Source of the DNA: Photobacterium kagoshimensis
Lineage (GTDB): Bacteria; Pseudomonadota; Gammaproteobacteria; Enterobacterales; Vibrionaceae
NCBI RefSeq assembly: GCF_050337045.1
Contig: NZ_JAKJSO010000008.1
Span: 434,001-498,000 of the forward strand
Direction: 5' to 3'
DNA: 64,000 nt
Part shown: positions 17,250 through 25,839 of the stretch, in pieces
How the letters are laid out: each line of letters starts with the position of its first letter
Numbering within the stretch: the first letter of the stretch is position 1
Translations under genes and position numbers: made by a program
Notes under the pieces: model-generated
The model's input: only the letters and a program-made list of their open reading frames with translations
What the model was told of the DNA's origin: nothing
Databases searched by the model: none

Positions 17250-17906
17250 ATGCTAACGAAAAACAAATCTTTTGATCAGACAAACTTTTCTCATCAGAAC
17301 TTACGTGACTCGCATTACGAAAACTGCCAATTCTATCGCTGTAATTTCGAACGTGCTGATTTAAGAGATGTACAGTTTGTTAACTGTAAATTTATAGAGC
17401 AAGGTGATATTGAAGGGTGCCAATTTAAGTATGCTGACTTACGCGATGCCAGCTTCAAACAATGCCAGCTCGCGATGGCTAACTTTTCAGGCGCAAATTG
17501 CTTTGGTATCGAGTTCAGAGAGAGTGACTTAAAAGGCACTAACTTTCAGCAAGCCAGTTTTGTTAACCATATCAGTCACAGTAGCTACTTTTGCTCTGCT
17601 TATATTACAGGTTGTAACCTTGCTTACGCCAACTTTGAGCGTCAGTGTATCGAAAAATGTGACCTGTTTGAAAACCGTTGGAATGGTGCAAACCTACTTG
17701 GCGCTTCGTTTAAAGGGTCGGATTTAAGCCGCAGTGAATTCTCTGAAGATAGCTGGGGACAGTTTAATATGGAAAATTGCGATTTAAGCCACACAGAGCT
17801 GTATGGTCTTGATCCTCGCCGTGTAAGTTTACATGGCGTTAAGATATGCGACTGGCAGCAAGCACAACTACTCGAACCACTGGGTGTCATCGTCATACCA
17901 GATTGA
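17250..17906 (+). CDS. qnr: Qnr-type pentapeptide repeat protein (quinolone target protection)
   Basis: A 218-residue protein, the length of QnrA, made almost wholly of pentapeptide repeats A(D/N)LXX that fold as a right-handed beta-helix mimicking B-form DNA. Such proteins bind DNA gyrase and topoisomerase IV and protect them from quinolones. Repeat stretches are NCQFYRCNFERADLRD, YADLRDASFKQCQLAMANF and CNLAYANFERQCIEKCDL; the conserved Qnr C-terminus LDPRRVSLHGVKICDWQQAQLLEPLGVIV (read in parts) is intact. A good start (ACGGAGTTTACCT-ATG) is present. It stands alone with a terminator downstream and no mobile element nearby, so it is probably an intrinsic Vibrionaceae qnr. Confidence 0.94.
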   Translation: MLTKNKSFDQTNFSHQNLRDSHYENCQFYRCNFERADLRDVQFVNCKFIEQGDIEGCQFKYADLRDASFKQCQLAMANFSGANCFGIEFRESDLKGTNFQQASFVNHISHSSYFCSAYITGCNLAYANFERQCIEKCDLFENRWNGANLLGASFKGSDLSRSEFSEDSWGQFNMENCDLSHTELYGLDPRRVSLHGVKICDWQQAQLLEPLGVIVIPD

Positions 17907-17929
17907 ACACGGAAACCGCAAAACTAAAA

Positions 17930-17950
17930 AAGGCACGACCTGCGTGCCTT
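17930..17950. terminator. Terminator between qnr and the phosphatase gene
   Basis: AAGGCACG-N5-CGTGCCTT, 8-bp stem with T-rich tail on the plus side and A-run (T-run on minus) on the other; serves both convergent genes. Confidence 0.8.
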
Positions 17951-17997
17951 CTTACCTCTTCCTCATGCTTTCACAATAACAGCATGATCAATACCGC

Positions 17998-18495
17998 TTA
18001 CTTAGCAAACTGCGCAATGTAATCAATGTGTGCTTGGCGAGTGAAAGCACCAGGGCGAAGCGCCTGAATTTGTGCCACTGCCATTTCCACATCCACACCA
18101 CGATCTAGCATGATACGAGCTGCAATCAAACCTGTACGGCCAGATCCACCTTTACAATGTGCCACTACTGCTTCACCGTTATCTAATGCACGCTGAGCAG
18201 CCTGATTTGCTGCTGTCCAATTATCATCAAAAGCATCTGCTGGTGCACAATCATCTTCTATTGGCAGATGAAACCACGCTAAGCCCGCGGCTTTACACGC
18301 ATCAGCTAATGCTTGCAGGCCATCATCAGGTAAATCATTTACTTCTAACGCAGTCAGCACTACCGTCGCCCCTTCCGCTTTCAAGTCAGCAATTGACGTT
18401 GCCAAATCAGCGTCTTTGGTACCAGGGCAAGGGGTTAACAATAACTTTCCGCTATCGGCGAAAGGCAGTATCCAAAATGGGTGAGTCGACATCAT
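17998..18495 (-). CDS. Cysteine-based protein phosphatase (dual-specificity/CDKN3-like)
   Basis: A 165-residue phosphatase with the P-loop HCKGGSGRTG (His113, Cys114, Arg120), an upstream general-acid Asp region (IEDDCAPADAFDD) and the helix LIAARIMLDRGVDVEMAVAQIQALRPGA (read in parts) typical of CDKN3/PTP-like enzymes. It starts 10 bp after the ArsC-ArsR fusion, with AAGGAA before the ATG, so the two are co-transcribed. The target is unknown; placement suggests a link to arsenate response, for example acting on a phospho- or arseno-compound (speculative). Confidence 0.85.
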   Translation of the reverse strand: MMSTHPFWILPFADSGKLLLTPCPGTKDADLATSIADLKAEGATVVLTALEVNDLPDDGLQALADACKAAGLAWFHLPIEDDCAPADAFDDNWTAANQAAQRALDNGEAVVAHCKGGSGRTGLIAARIMLDRGVDVEMAVAQIQALRPGAFTRQAHIDYIAQFAK

Positions 18496-18505
18496 TAATT
18501 CCTTT

Positions 18506-19324
18506 TTAACTTTTTTGCGCTAAGTAATGTTGGTACTTTTCACTTAACCCATTAAATGTACGTGCTTTACTTAATTGAGGCTTGCGACGATCTTTTAGCT
18601 GCATCAAGCGGATCTTCTCTTGATTGATCATCGCTGAATTACCATTACGTACCGTTGCTAACACATGTGTAATCCAACGGGGCAATGTGCTAGGAAAATG
18701 ATAGTAGATCCACTGCCCTTCACGGTGATCATTTAAAATGCCGGCATCGCGTAATAAGGCTAAATGGCGTGACACTTTAGGTTGGCTCACTTCTAATACT
18801 TTCGTTAGATCACTCACCGACAAAGCATATTCATCTTCAATCAACATTAATATGCGTAATCGCAGTGGATCACTCATGATCTTGAACAGTTCAACAGGGC
18901 CAATTGACGCCGAATCTTGCTCACCATTCAGCAAAAGAAACAGTGCTATTTTGGCTTTAAGCTGCTCTGCTGTTTCAAAAAAACTTTCACTACCTGTTTG
19001 CTGTTTAGGGTCTTTAAAATCCCAGTGAATAAATGCATCAGAGTCTGTAAACAGTTCACACTCGTTACTCGCTTTATCACATAAGGTGATCACAACATCA
19101 AAATGCTGATCGCGGTAAGAATCCGCTGTTACACTGGTTAAGTTATCGCTGTTAATGTCGAAGCATTCGAGCACTTCATACACACGAGGATCAACCCCTT
19201 CAGGGCGCATACCCGCGCTCATTACCATGTACTCATCACCCGCCATGTCGCGCATGATAGCCTCTGCCAATTGAGATCGTGCAGAATTACCTGTACATAG
19301 AAATAATATTCGTTTCATGATCAC
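18506..19324 (-). CDS. Fused thioredoxin-type arsenate reductase (ArsC) and ArsR regulator
   Basis: A 272-residue fusion. Residues 1-135 are a low-molecular-weight-phosphatase-fold arsenate reductase: P-loop CTGNSARSQ (Cys10), the redox pair Cys82-x6-Cys89 and the WDFKDP catalytic Asp, the same cysteine spacing as S. aureus pI258 ArsC. Residues about 141-225 are a winged-helix ArsR domain (LFKIMSDPLRLRILMLI, VSQPKVSRHLALLRDAGIL). The usual As(III)-binding ELCVCDL is ALSVSDL here, and the C-terminal part has no Cys. A basic tail of about 50 residues follows. It heads an operon with the phosphatase. No ArsB/Acr3 pump is nearby. Confidence 0.92.
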   Translation of the reverse strand: MIMKRILFLCTGNSARSQLAEAIMRDMAGDEYMVMSAGMRPEGVDPRVYEVLECFDINSDNLTSVTADSYRDQHFDVVITLCDKASNECELFTDSDAFIHWDFKDPKQQTGSESFFETAEQLKAKIALFLLLNGEQDSASIGPVELFKIMSDPLRLRILMLIEDEYALSVSDLTKVLEVSQPKVSRHLALLRDAGILNDHREGQWIYYHFPSTLPRWITHVLATVRNGNSAMINQEKIRLMQLKDRRKPQLSKARTFNGLSEKYQHYLAQKS

Positions 19325-19380
19325 TCGTTACTTAGCTAACCTAGTGTAAATATTATCGTAACTACTACATATAGCAAATC

Positions 19381-19405
19381 ACATATATGAAATTTTACAT
19401 ATGTA
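19381..19405. promoter_or_regulatory. Candidate ArsR operator upstream of the ArsC-ArsR fusion
   Basis: ACATATATGA followed by the palindrome TACATATGTA (19396-19405), 57-81 bp before the start codon. CATATGTA is shared with the GAPDH/arsJ upstream region, which suggests a common regulator and autoregulation. Confidence 0.45.
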
Positions 19406-19485
19406 TGAAACTGCGTATGAATGCTCCCCCCTCTTTTGATTGCGCTCACTGCCAATGCTGAATATAACAGTCAGGCCATATATGC

Positions 19486-20547
19486 CTAATCTGGTGAATT
19501 AACTAATACCCATGACTGCACTTGATGAAGCACTTGCGGATGATTTAGCAAACCCAAATGACTGATCCCTCCTGCCACCCATAGATTATCCAATGGAAAA
19601 CCTAACTGCATGATATGACCTCGCGCTTCACCCAATGCACTCGCCACAGGTACGAGCCCATCACCTAACAGCCTATTTTTTTCATCGTGGATATCACTGC
19701 CTAAGCAACTTGCCGCTGCAAAACATTTTACGCTAGGAGGTAGCGGAATATGAGAAAATACACCTTGCTGTCCATCACGCCATGCTTCATGAAATATCAC
19801 GCCACGGCTTAAATCACGGCTGCCATTACTGCGAACATCAGCGATAGATGTGAATGCTTTCAGTGACGGCGTATCATCAATTTGCGCATCTAGCCAACAA
19901 GCAAGCTTGGCTAAAGGTGCACCATTATGCGGACTCCCCAATGTCACTAAGGTTGTAAGTGCATTGAGCCAAGAATGATCATGCTGCTGAGCATAATGAC
20001 AAGCGCTACGGCTGACTAACCCACCCATGCTATGCCCAAGTAAAACCAGTTCTTTCACCTCGCATGGCCATTCGGTTATTAGCTGATCAAGAAAATGAGA
20101 AAAGTCTTCGCCATTCTCTGAAATATGTCGACCTGTGTTATATCGCAGATAGATGGGGGTGTAGCCGAACGGCTCAAATTGGCGTCCGTGATCAACCCCT
20201 TTACGCGTCCACTGAACATCGCTCATACACCAACCATGTACACACAAGATAATCCGCGATTGTGCGTCTGGCAATTGGCGTTCTAACTGCGATTTTTCAA
20301 GAATTAAATCCTGCTTCTGGTCGCGAATTGACATGCGTTGAGCAAAGCGATGTTTTTTCTCCAATAAGGTATCACCAAACAGCCCATTTAAGGTTGCAAC
20401 TACGGCAGCTGCGGGATAAGAAGAGCCACCGCTTTCAAGCAAGTTTTTAATGCTTGTGTGTGCCAACTCGGTGTTTTGTTTCAAGCGCATATTAACATCA
20501 CCTAATAAGCCTTGAATTTTTTTTGAAAAATTATCCTTTGAAAACAT
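19486..20547 (-). CDS. Alpha/beta-hydrolase, lipase/esterase (PGAP1-like)
   Basis: A 353-residue hydrolase. HGW at 104-106 (oxyanion loop), nucleophile elbow GHSMGG (Ser173), a loop LGSPHNGAPLAKLA, catalytic Asp in GDGLVPVASA and His in SHLGLLNH. The first 90 residues form a helical N-terminal extension rather than a signal peptide, so the protein appears cytosolic. It resembles triacylglycerol lipase/PGAP1-type esterases; the substrate is unknown. It stands alone. Its proximity to the fatty-alcohol cluster at 20.8-25 kb is suggestive but not proof of a link. Confidence 0.82.
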   Translation of the reverse strand: MFSKDNFSKKIQGLLGDVNMRLKQNTELAHTSIKNLLESGGSSYPAAAVVATLNGLFGDTLLEKKHRFAQRMSIRDQKQDLILEKSQLERQLPDAQSRIILCVHGWCMSDVQWTRKGVDHGRQFEPFGYTPIYLRYNTGRHISENGEDFSHFLDQLITEWPCEVKELVLLGHSMGGLVSRSACHYAQQHDHSWLNALTTLVTLGSPHNGAPLAKLACWLDAQIDDTPSLKAFTSIADVRSNGSRDLSRGVIFHEAWRDGQQGVFSHIPLPPSVKCFAAASCLGSDIHDEKNRLLGDGLVPVASALGEARGHIMQLGFPLDNLWVAGGISHLGLLNHPQVLHQVQSWVLVNSPD

Positions 20548-20760
20548 ACTTCACCCCGAGCGAGATAATGCGATTAAAATAAAACATTAGAAGACTGTCT
20601 CATACTTCAATAGTATTAAATATAGATGATACAAAAAAGTGTCGAAGAACAAGTAAATTAGAACAGGATAGAAAGAAAGGAAAATAGAATTATGACTATG
20701 CAGGACTAGTATGGGAAATAGAATTAGAATAATCACCCTAATTTTTAAAATAAACTCAAA

Positions 20761-20791
20761 TAGAGCTTAATCATACCGTGATTAAGCTCTA
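20761..20791 (-). terminator. Hairpin terminator downstream of the GMC oxidoreductase gene
   Basis: TAGAGCTTAATCA/TGATTAAGCTCTA is a perfect 13-bp stem with a 5-base loop, 11 bp past the stop, followed on the minus strand by T-rich sequence. Confidence 0.7.
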
Positions 20792-20801
20792 TTAAACGTT
20801 A

Positions 20802-22436
20802 TTACACCTCGTTTAATATTGATTCTTTTTGGTCGTCATGCGTTTTTATTTCCGATAAAATATCTACCGAGGCTTTTTCTGCAATCATAATCGTTGGAGC
20901 ATTTGTATTTCCCCCCACTAATGTTGGCATAATAGAGGCATCTACAACTCGTAGCCCTTCAACACCGTAAACATTTAATTCACTGTCTACTACCGCCATA
21001 TTATCCGTACCCATTTTGCACGTACCTACAGGGTGATAAATAGACTCTGCTTTACGGCGAATAAATGCGCGTAAGTCATCGTCTGATTGTACATTTTTAC
21101 CGGGAAAGACCTCTTCACCACGGAAACGGTCAAAGGACGGCTGGGCAAGTATTTGACGTGATAACTTAATCCCTTTCAACATAACTTCGATATCTTCAGG
21201 ATCCGATAAGTAGCCTGCATTTATTTTCACAGCATCATGAGGGTTCGCGGTGACCAAAGTCAGATCACCTCGACTTTTAGGTCGTAAATTACAGGCGTGT
21301 AAAGAGTAACCATGACGTACGGTTTGCCATAAATTCAAACCGTGATTATCAAGAAAACAAGGGGAAAAATGGAATTGAACATCAGGCTCTGCGAGATCTG
21401 ACGAGGTTTTAGCAAAGCCACCAGCCTCTGCGATATTCGTCGTGAAATTTCCTTTTCTAAACAGCAAATAATCGACTACACCTTTGAGTGACCGCAATAA
21501 CGCTACGGGTGAAAACCCTACGGAATGGAAGGTCTTCTCCCGGGTCACCACTAAAGCATCTAGATGATCTTGAAGGTTTTTTCCAACACCAGGTAAATGT
21601 TGCACACAATCTATACCTAATTTTTCGAGTTCTGTTTTATCACCTATACCAGAGAGCATCAGTAATTGCGGGCTATTAATTGCCCCCCCGCTGAGAATAA
21701 CTTCTCGCTTCGCGTTTATGACATCGCGCTTACCGTCTTTTTCATACTCGATACCAATCGCGACCTTATTGTTAAACAACACCTTAGTGGTTAAAGCATC
21801 CGTTATAATCACTAAATTTGGCCTTGTTTCGCTTGGGCGCAAATATCCAACCGCAGAACTACATCGCTGGCCGTTTATTTGAGTCACTTGATAGTAACCC
21901 ACCCCTTCTTGGTTAACGCCATTAAAATCAGGATTGTACTGGTGTCCTGCTTGCTTAGCTGCGGCAACAAATGCCACAGATAATGGATTTTTCACCCGTA
22001 AATCATCAACATTAAGAGGTCCACCAGTACCATGATAGGTATCTCCTCCACGCATTTGATTTTGTGCTTTTTTAAAGTAAGGTAGCACCTCGTTGTACGA
22101 CCAACCTTTATTACCAAGACTAGCCCAATGATCATAATCCCATGCATGCCCACGTATGTAGCACATAGCATTTGACGCACTACTCCCACCTAGGGTTTTA
22201 CCACGCGGCCAAAATAGCTGACGATTATTTAATTCTTTCTCAGACTCTGTGTAATAACGCCAATTCATTTTTTTTGAGTGCATCATTCCAATTAACCCTA
22301 AAGGAACATGCACTAAAAAACTATTATCTTTAGGCCCAGCTTCAACCAAACAAACCTTTATTTTTGGGTCTTCAGATAAACGGTTTGCCAGTGTACAACC
22401 GGCAGAGCCAGCACCCACAATGATATAGTCGAACAT
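20802..22436 (-). CDS. GMC-family FAD alcohol dehydrogenase (AlkJ/BetA-like)
   Basis: A 544-residue flavoenzyme. ADP-binding GAGSAG at 8-13, the GMC signature around GKTLGGSSASNAMCYIRG, signature 2 in SGGAINSPQLLMLSGIG, and catalytic HPVGTCKMG and GGNTNAPTIMIAE. The style is closer to AlkJ-type membrane-linked alcohol dehydrogenases than to true choline dehydrogenase, and no betB or betI is nearby. It is divergent from a fatty acyl reductase, so oxidation of long-chain alcohols to aldehydes is the likely role (inference). The common name choline dehydrogenase would be misleading here. Confidence 0.85.
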   Translation of the reverse strand: MFDYIIVGAGSAGCTLANRLSEDPKIKVCLVEAGPKDNSFLVHVPLGLIGMMHSKKMNWRYYTESEKELNNRQLFWPRGKTLGGSSASNAMCYIRGHAWDYDHWASLGNKGWSYNEVLPYFKKAQNQMRGGDTYHGTGGPLNVDDLRVKNPLSVAFVAAAKQAGHQYNPDFNGVNQEGVGYYQVTQINGQRCSSAVGYLRPSETRPNLVIITDALTTKVLFNNKVAIGIEYEKDGKRDVINAKREVILSGGAINSPQLLMLSGIGDKTELEKLGIDCVQHLPGVGKNLQDHLDALVVTREKTFHSVGFSPVALLRSLKGVVDYLLFRKGNFTTNIAEAGGFAKTSSDLAEPDVQFHFSPCFLDNHGLNLWQTVRHGYSLHACNLRPKSRGDLTLVTANPHDAVKINAGYLSDPEDIEVMLKGIKLSRQILAQPSFDRFRGEEVFPGKNVQSDDDLRAFIRRKAESIYHPVGTCKMGTDNMAVVDSELNVYGVEGLRVVDASIMPTLVGGNTNAPTIMIAEKASVDILSEIKTHDDQKESILNEV

Positions 22437-22691
22437 TATTCTTTCTCCATCCTTGAAAAGCGCCAGCTCATTTTGAAGTTATCGATAAATTAATAATAGA
22501 TTAATTCTAGTTTCTTTTTGATCTATGTCTGCTTTATCTTTGCATTAAATTGAAAACACGATATGAAACAAATTTAAAAGGTGATCTATTTAATAATTTT
22601 CAACTTTGGTTAAAGACAGGAGCTCTGACCAGTGTAGATTGTATATCGAAAAGGAATACAACTATCAGCTGTGAATACTTAAGGAGAGCAA

Positions 22692-24695
22692 ATGGCATAT
22701 TTTCTTACTGGTGGTACAGGTTTTCTAGGACGAAACCTGTTAACCCGCCTGTTAAAAAGAGAAGGGACGATATATGTACTTTGCCGTAATGAAAATGCTC
22801 AAGAAAGACTAACCACATGGCAAGAAGAGAACGGGATCGAGGCTGGCCGCATCGTTCCAATTACAGGTGATCTCACACAAGCTGGACTGGGGCTGTCAGA
22901 GCAAAATATCTCAACGTTAAAAGGCAAAGTAACGCACTTTTTCCACTTAGCTGCAATTTATGATCTCAGCGCTGGCGCTGAAGAGCAGCAAGAGGTAAAC
23001 GTGTTAGGTACCAACCATGCTTTAGAAGCGGCTAACCTACTAGAAGTCGGTTGTTTCCATCATATTAGTTCCATTGCAGCAGCAGGCTTGTACGAAGGTC
23101 ACTTCCGTGAAGACATGTTTAGCGAGGCTGAAAACCTTGATCATCCTTACTTTTCTACCAAACATGAATCTGAACGCGCGGTTCGTGAGAACTGTTTAGT
23201 CCCATTCCGCATCTACCGCCCTGGTATGGTAGTCGGTGATTCGAAGACAGGTGTCGCTGACCGTGTAGACGGCCCGTATTACTTGTTCAAAATGATCCAG
23301 CGCATTCGTGGCGTGTTACCAGCTTGGGTACCAACTATTGGTTTAGAAGGCGGTCGACTTAACATTGTTCCTGTCGATTATGTTGTTAACGTACTTGACC
23401 ACATCGCACATAAAGAAGGCTTAAATGGCGGTTGTTTCCACATTACCGATCCAAAACCTTACCGTGCAGGTGAAGTGCTTAATATCTTTGCAGAAGCTGG
23501 TCATGCGCCACGTATGGCGATGCGTATCGATGCGCGTTTATTTGGCTTAGTACCGAATCAAGTGAAACAAGCGATCATGTCGCTACCGACGATCAAACAA
23601 ATCGCCGATGTCACTATGAAAGATCTCGGTATCCCAGCTGAAGTTTTAAAATTCTTCACCTACCCGACAGAGTTTGATTGTCGTGAAACTCAGCAAGCAC
23701 TGAAAGGTTCAGGGATCGAGTGTCCTCGCCTACCGCATTACGCACCTGCAATTTGGGATTACTGGGAGCGTCATTTAGATCCTGAAATCTCAGGTGATCG
23801 CAGTTTGAAAGCACGCGTTGCTAATAAGATCATTTTGATCACTGGCGCAAGCTCAGGGATCGGCCAAGCCACTGCATTCAAATTAGCAGAAAATGGCGCG
23901 GAAATGCTCCTAGTGGCACGTGATGAAGAAAAACTCGCCGAAACGCGTGCCCAGGTAGAAGAGCTTGGTGGTATAGCACATACCTACCAATGTGATCTCT
24001 CAAACATCAGTGATGTAGAACGTTTAACTGCTGATATTTTAGAAATTCACGGTCGCGTTGACATTTTGATAAATAACGCAGGTCGTTCAATTCGTCGTTC
24101 GATTGCAAACTCAGTCGACCGTTTCCATGATTTCGAGCGTACTATGCAGCTTAACTATTTTGGCGCCCTTAAACTGACATTAGGTTTATTGCCAAGTATG
24201 GAAGCACAAGGCGGTGGCCACGTTATTAACATCTCATCGATTGGGGTATTAACCAACGCACCACGTTTCTCTGCATATGTTGCATCAAAAGCCGCACTCG
24301 ATGCCTTCACCCGTTGTGCTGCCGCAGAGTATTCGGATCTCAATGTAAACTTCACCACCATCAACATGCCACTTGTGGCAACACCAATGATTGCACCTAC
24401 CAAAATCTACCAATCAGTGCCGACACTGAAACCAGAAGAAGCGGCTGATTTATTGGCAACGGCAATCATCGATAAACCTAAACGCATTGCAACTAACTTA
24501 GGTATTTTCGGACAGATTGTTCACGCACTCTTCCCTAAACTTGCAGAAATCATCATGAACAGTAGCTTCCGCATGTTCCCTGATTCGAAAGAAAGCAGCC
24601 AAGGAAAAGAGCTGGATACCGAGAAAAACAAAGAAAAAGCATCATCAGCAGAGCTCATTGCGCTCTCAGCATTACTACGTGGCATTTATCTCTAA
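22692..24695 (+). CDS. Two-domain fatty acyl-CoA/ACP reductase (alcohol-forming type)
   Basis: A 667-residue fusion of two SDR domains. The N-terminal extended SDR has GGTGFLG at 7-13 and Tyr153-x3-Lys157; the C-terminal classical SDR has TGASSGIG at 384-391, NNAG at 461-464 and Tyr529-x3-Lys533. From memory, the whole protein closely resembles the Marinobacter fatty acyl-CoA reductase Maqu_2507, which reduces acyl-CoA through aldehyde to fatty alcohol with NADPH. Shared stretches include HISSIAAAGL and ISSIGVLTNAPRFSAYVASK. AAGGAGA precedes the ATG. An acyl-CoA-binding protein gene follows 47 bp downstream. No wax-ester synthase is in the window. Confidence 0.9.
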   Translation: MAYFLTGGTGFLGRNLLTRLLKREGTIYVLCRNENAQERLTTWQEENGIEAGRIVPITGDLTQAGLGLSEQNISTLKGKVTHFFHLAAIYDLSAGAEEQQEVNVLGTNHALEAANLLEVGCFHHISSIAAAGLYEGHFREDMFSEAENLDHPYFSTKHESERAVRENCLVPFRIYRPGMVVGDSKTGVADRVDGPYYLFKMIQRIRGVLPAWVPTIGLEGGRLNIVPVDYVVNVLDHIAHKEGLNGGCFHITDPKPYRAGEVLNIFAEAGHAPRMAMRIDARLFGLVPNQVKQAIMSLPTIKQIADVTMKDLGIPAEVLKFFTYPTEFDCRETQQALKGSGIECPRLPHYAPAIWDYWERHLDPEISGDRSLKARVANKIILITGASSGIGQATAFKLAENGAEMLLVARDEEKLAETRAQVEELGGIAHTYQCDLSNISDVERLTADILEIHGRVDILINNAGRSIRRSIANSVDRFHDFERTMQLNYFGALKLTLGLLPSMEAQGGGHVINISSIGVLTNAPRFSAYVASKAALDAFTRCAAAEYSDLNVNFTTINMPLVATPMIAPTKIYQSVPTLKPEEAADLLATAIIDKPKRIATNLGIFGQIVHALFPKLAEIIMNSSFRMFPDSKESSQGKELDTEKNKEKASSAELIALSALLRGIYL

Positions 24696-24742
24696 GCTAC
24701 GAATATCAACGTTACACGTCTATTGGTAAAAGGAAAATTAAC

Positions 24743-25009
24743 ATGGCAGATCTAAAAGCAAACTTTGAACAAGCTCAAAAGGATGTTAAACAGCTGACTC
24801 AACGTCCATCAAATAACGAGCTATTGGCACTTTACTCACTATTCAAGCAAGCAACAGACGGCGATGTGCACGGCAAACGCCCTGGCATGTTTGATTTTAA
24901 AGGTGCTGCTAAGTATGAAGCGTGGGAAAAACTGCAAGGTATGAACGCTGATGACGCAATGCAGAAATACGTAGAGATTGTTGAAAAGCTAACTGAAGCC
25001 TACGCGTAA
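24743..25009 (+). CDS. Acyl-CoA-binding protein (ACBP)
   Basis: An 88-residue four-helix protein with all ACBP landmarks: FEQAQKDVKQLTQRPSNNELLALYSLFKQATDGDV, then RPGMFDFKGAAKYEAW and the C-terminal helix (read in parts). It binds long-chain acyl-CoA and keeps it soluble for enzymes. ACBP is common in eukaryotes and patchy in bacteria. Co-transcription with the acyl reductase (47-bp gap, AAAGGAAAATTAAC before ATG) suggests it delivers substrate to it. A strong terminator follows. Confidence 0.95.
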   Translation: MADLKANFEQAQKDVKQLTQRPSNNELLALYSLFKQATDGDVHGKRPGMFDFKGAAKYEAWEKLQGMNADDAMQKYVEIVEKLTEAYA

Positions 25010-25107
25010 TCAGCGTATAGGCTGTCTAACATGCTTTCGTAAAACATGCAGAGTCATGCTAAGTAAGCAGTTAGGCTATTGAACAAGAAGCTATAGTAAC
25101 CATAAGC

Positions 25108-25140
25108 AAAAGGCAGACGCTTACGTGTCTGCCTTTTCTT
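25108..25140. terminator. Bidirectional terminator between ACBP and DUF805 genes
   Basis: AAAAGGCAGAC ... GTCTGCCTTTT, 11-bp perfect stem with T-run; lies between convergent genes. Confidence 0.85.
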
Positions 25141-25173
25141 GTATGGTAATCGAGTTAAGTGTCTATACGCTTG

Positions 25174-25560
25174 CTAACTACTAAACTGCCCATCTTCAAC
25201 TTGCTTCGGGTTTGGCCCGTATTCATTGCTTTCTTCATCACTGTCTTTTATGAAGAAATACAACAGTACAAGTGCGCCAATCACGGGAATGATTACAATA
25301 AACATCCACCAGCCGACACGACCTGTATCATGTAAACGTCTTACCCCTACCGCTATGGTTGGGATCATCACAACAAAAGAATAGATAGAGCCTAAAATAC
25401 CTGCACCATCGACTGATCCCGGTGTCTGTAGCACTTTATCAATAACAGCCAAACATAACGCAATCACAAGGTTACATAAGAAGAAGTACCAATACTCTTT
25501 GCGTCGTGCCCTTCCTTTAAATACGGCATAATTTTTTAATACGTGTAAATACCAGCTCAT
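25174..25560 (-). CDS. DUF805 inner-membrane protein
   Basis: A 128-residue membrane protein with four predicted helices and the DUF805 signature: N-terminal YAVFKGRARRKEYWYFFL, then IPTIAVGVRRLHDTGRVGWWM and a polar tail with NEYGPNP. Function is unknown. The ATG at 25560 is preceded by GAGGTAGGAC; the in-frame upstream start at 25578 has no better site. It is monocistronic. Confidence 0.9.
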   Translation of the reverse strand: MSWYLHVLKNYAVFKGRARRKEYWYFFLCNLVIALCLAVIDKVLQTPGSVDGAGILGSIYSFVVMIPTIAVGVRRLHDTGRVGWWMFIVIIPVIGALVLLYFFIKDSDEESNEYGPNPKQVEDGQFSS

Positions 25561-25839
25561 AGTCCTACCTCTTGTCATTTGCTGCTATGTATTACTGTTA
25601 ATAGTTAGCATAAAACAGCCGTTATAAAGTCGCTAAATAAATCTCTGAAATGTAAGTATTCAATATAGCTAATACTAAAATTTGCCTAATGTCGGCCTAG
25701 ATCACACCAATATCGCCCCGAATCCAACTCCGAAGTGCGTTAATTACCATTAGCTTGTTACTCTAGCTATATTAAGACAGCATTTTAACTGATTTACGAT
25801 AAGCTAAATGGACATAAACTGTAGAAATAAGGCAATGGT

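Noticed and set aside
20802..22436. Choline dehydrogenase BetA
   Set aside because: GMC motifs fit, but betB, betI and choline transport genes are absent and the neighbours act on fatty acyl groups.
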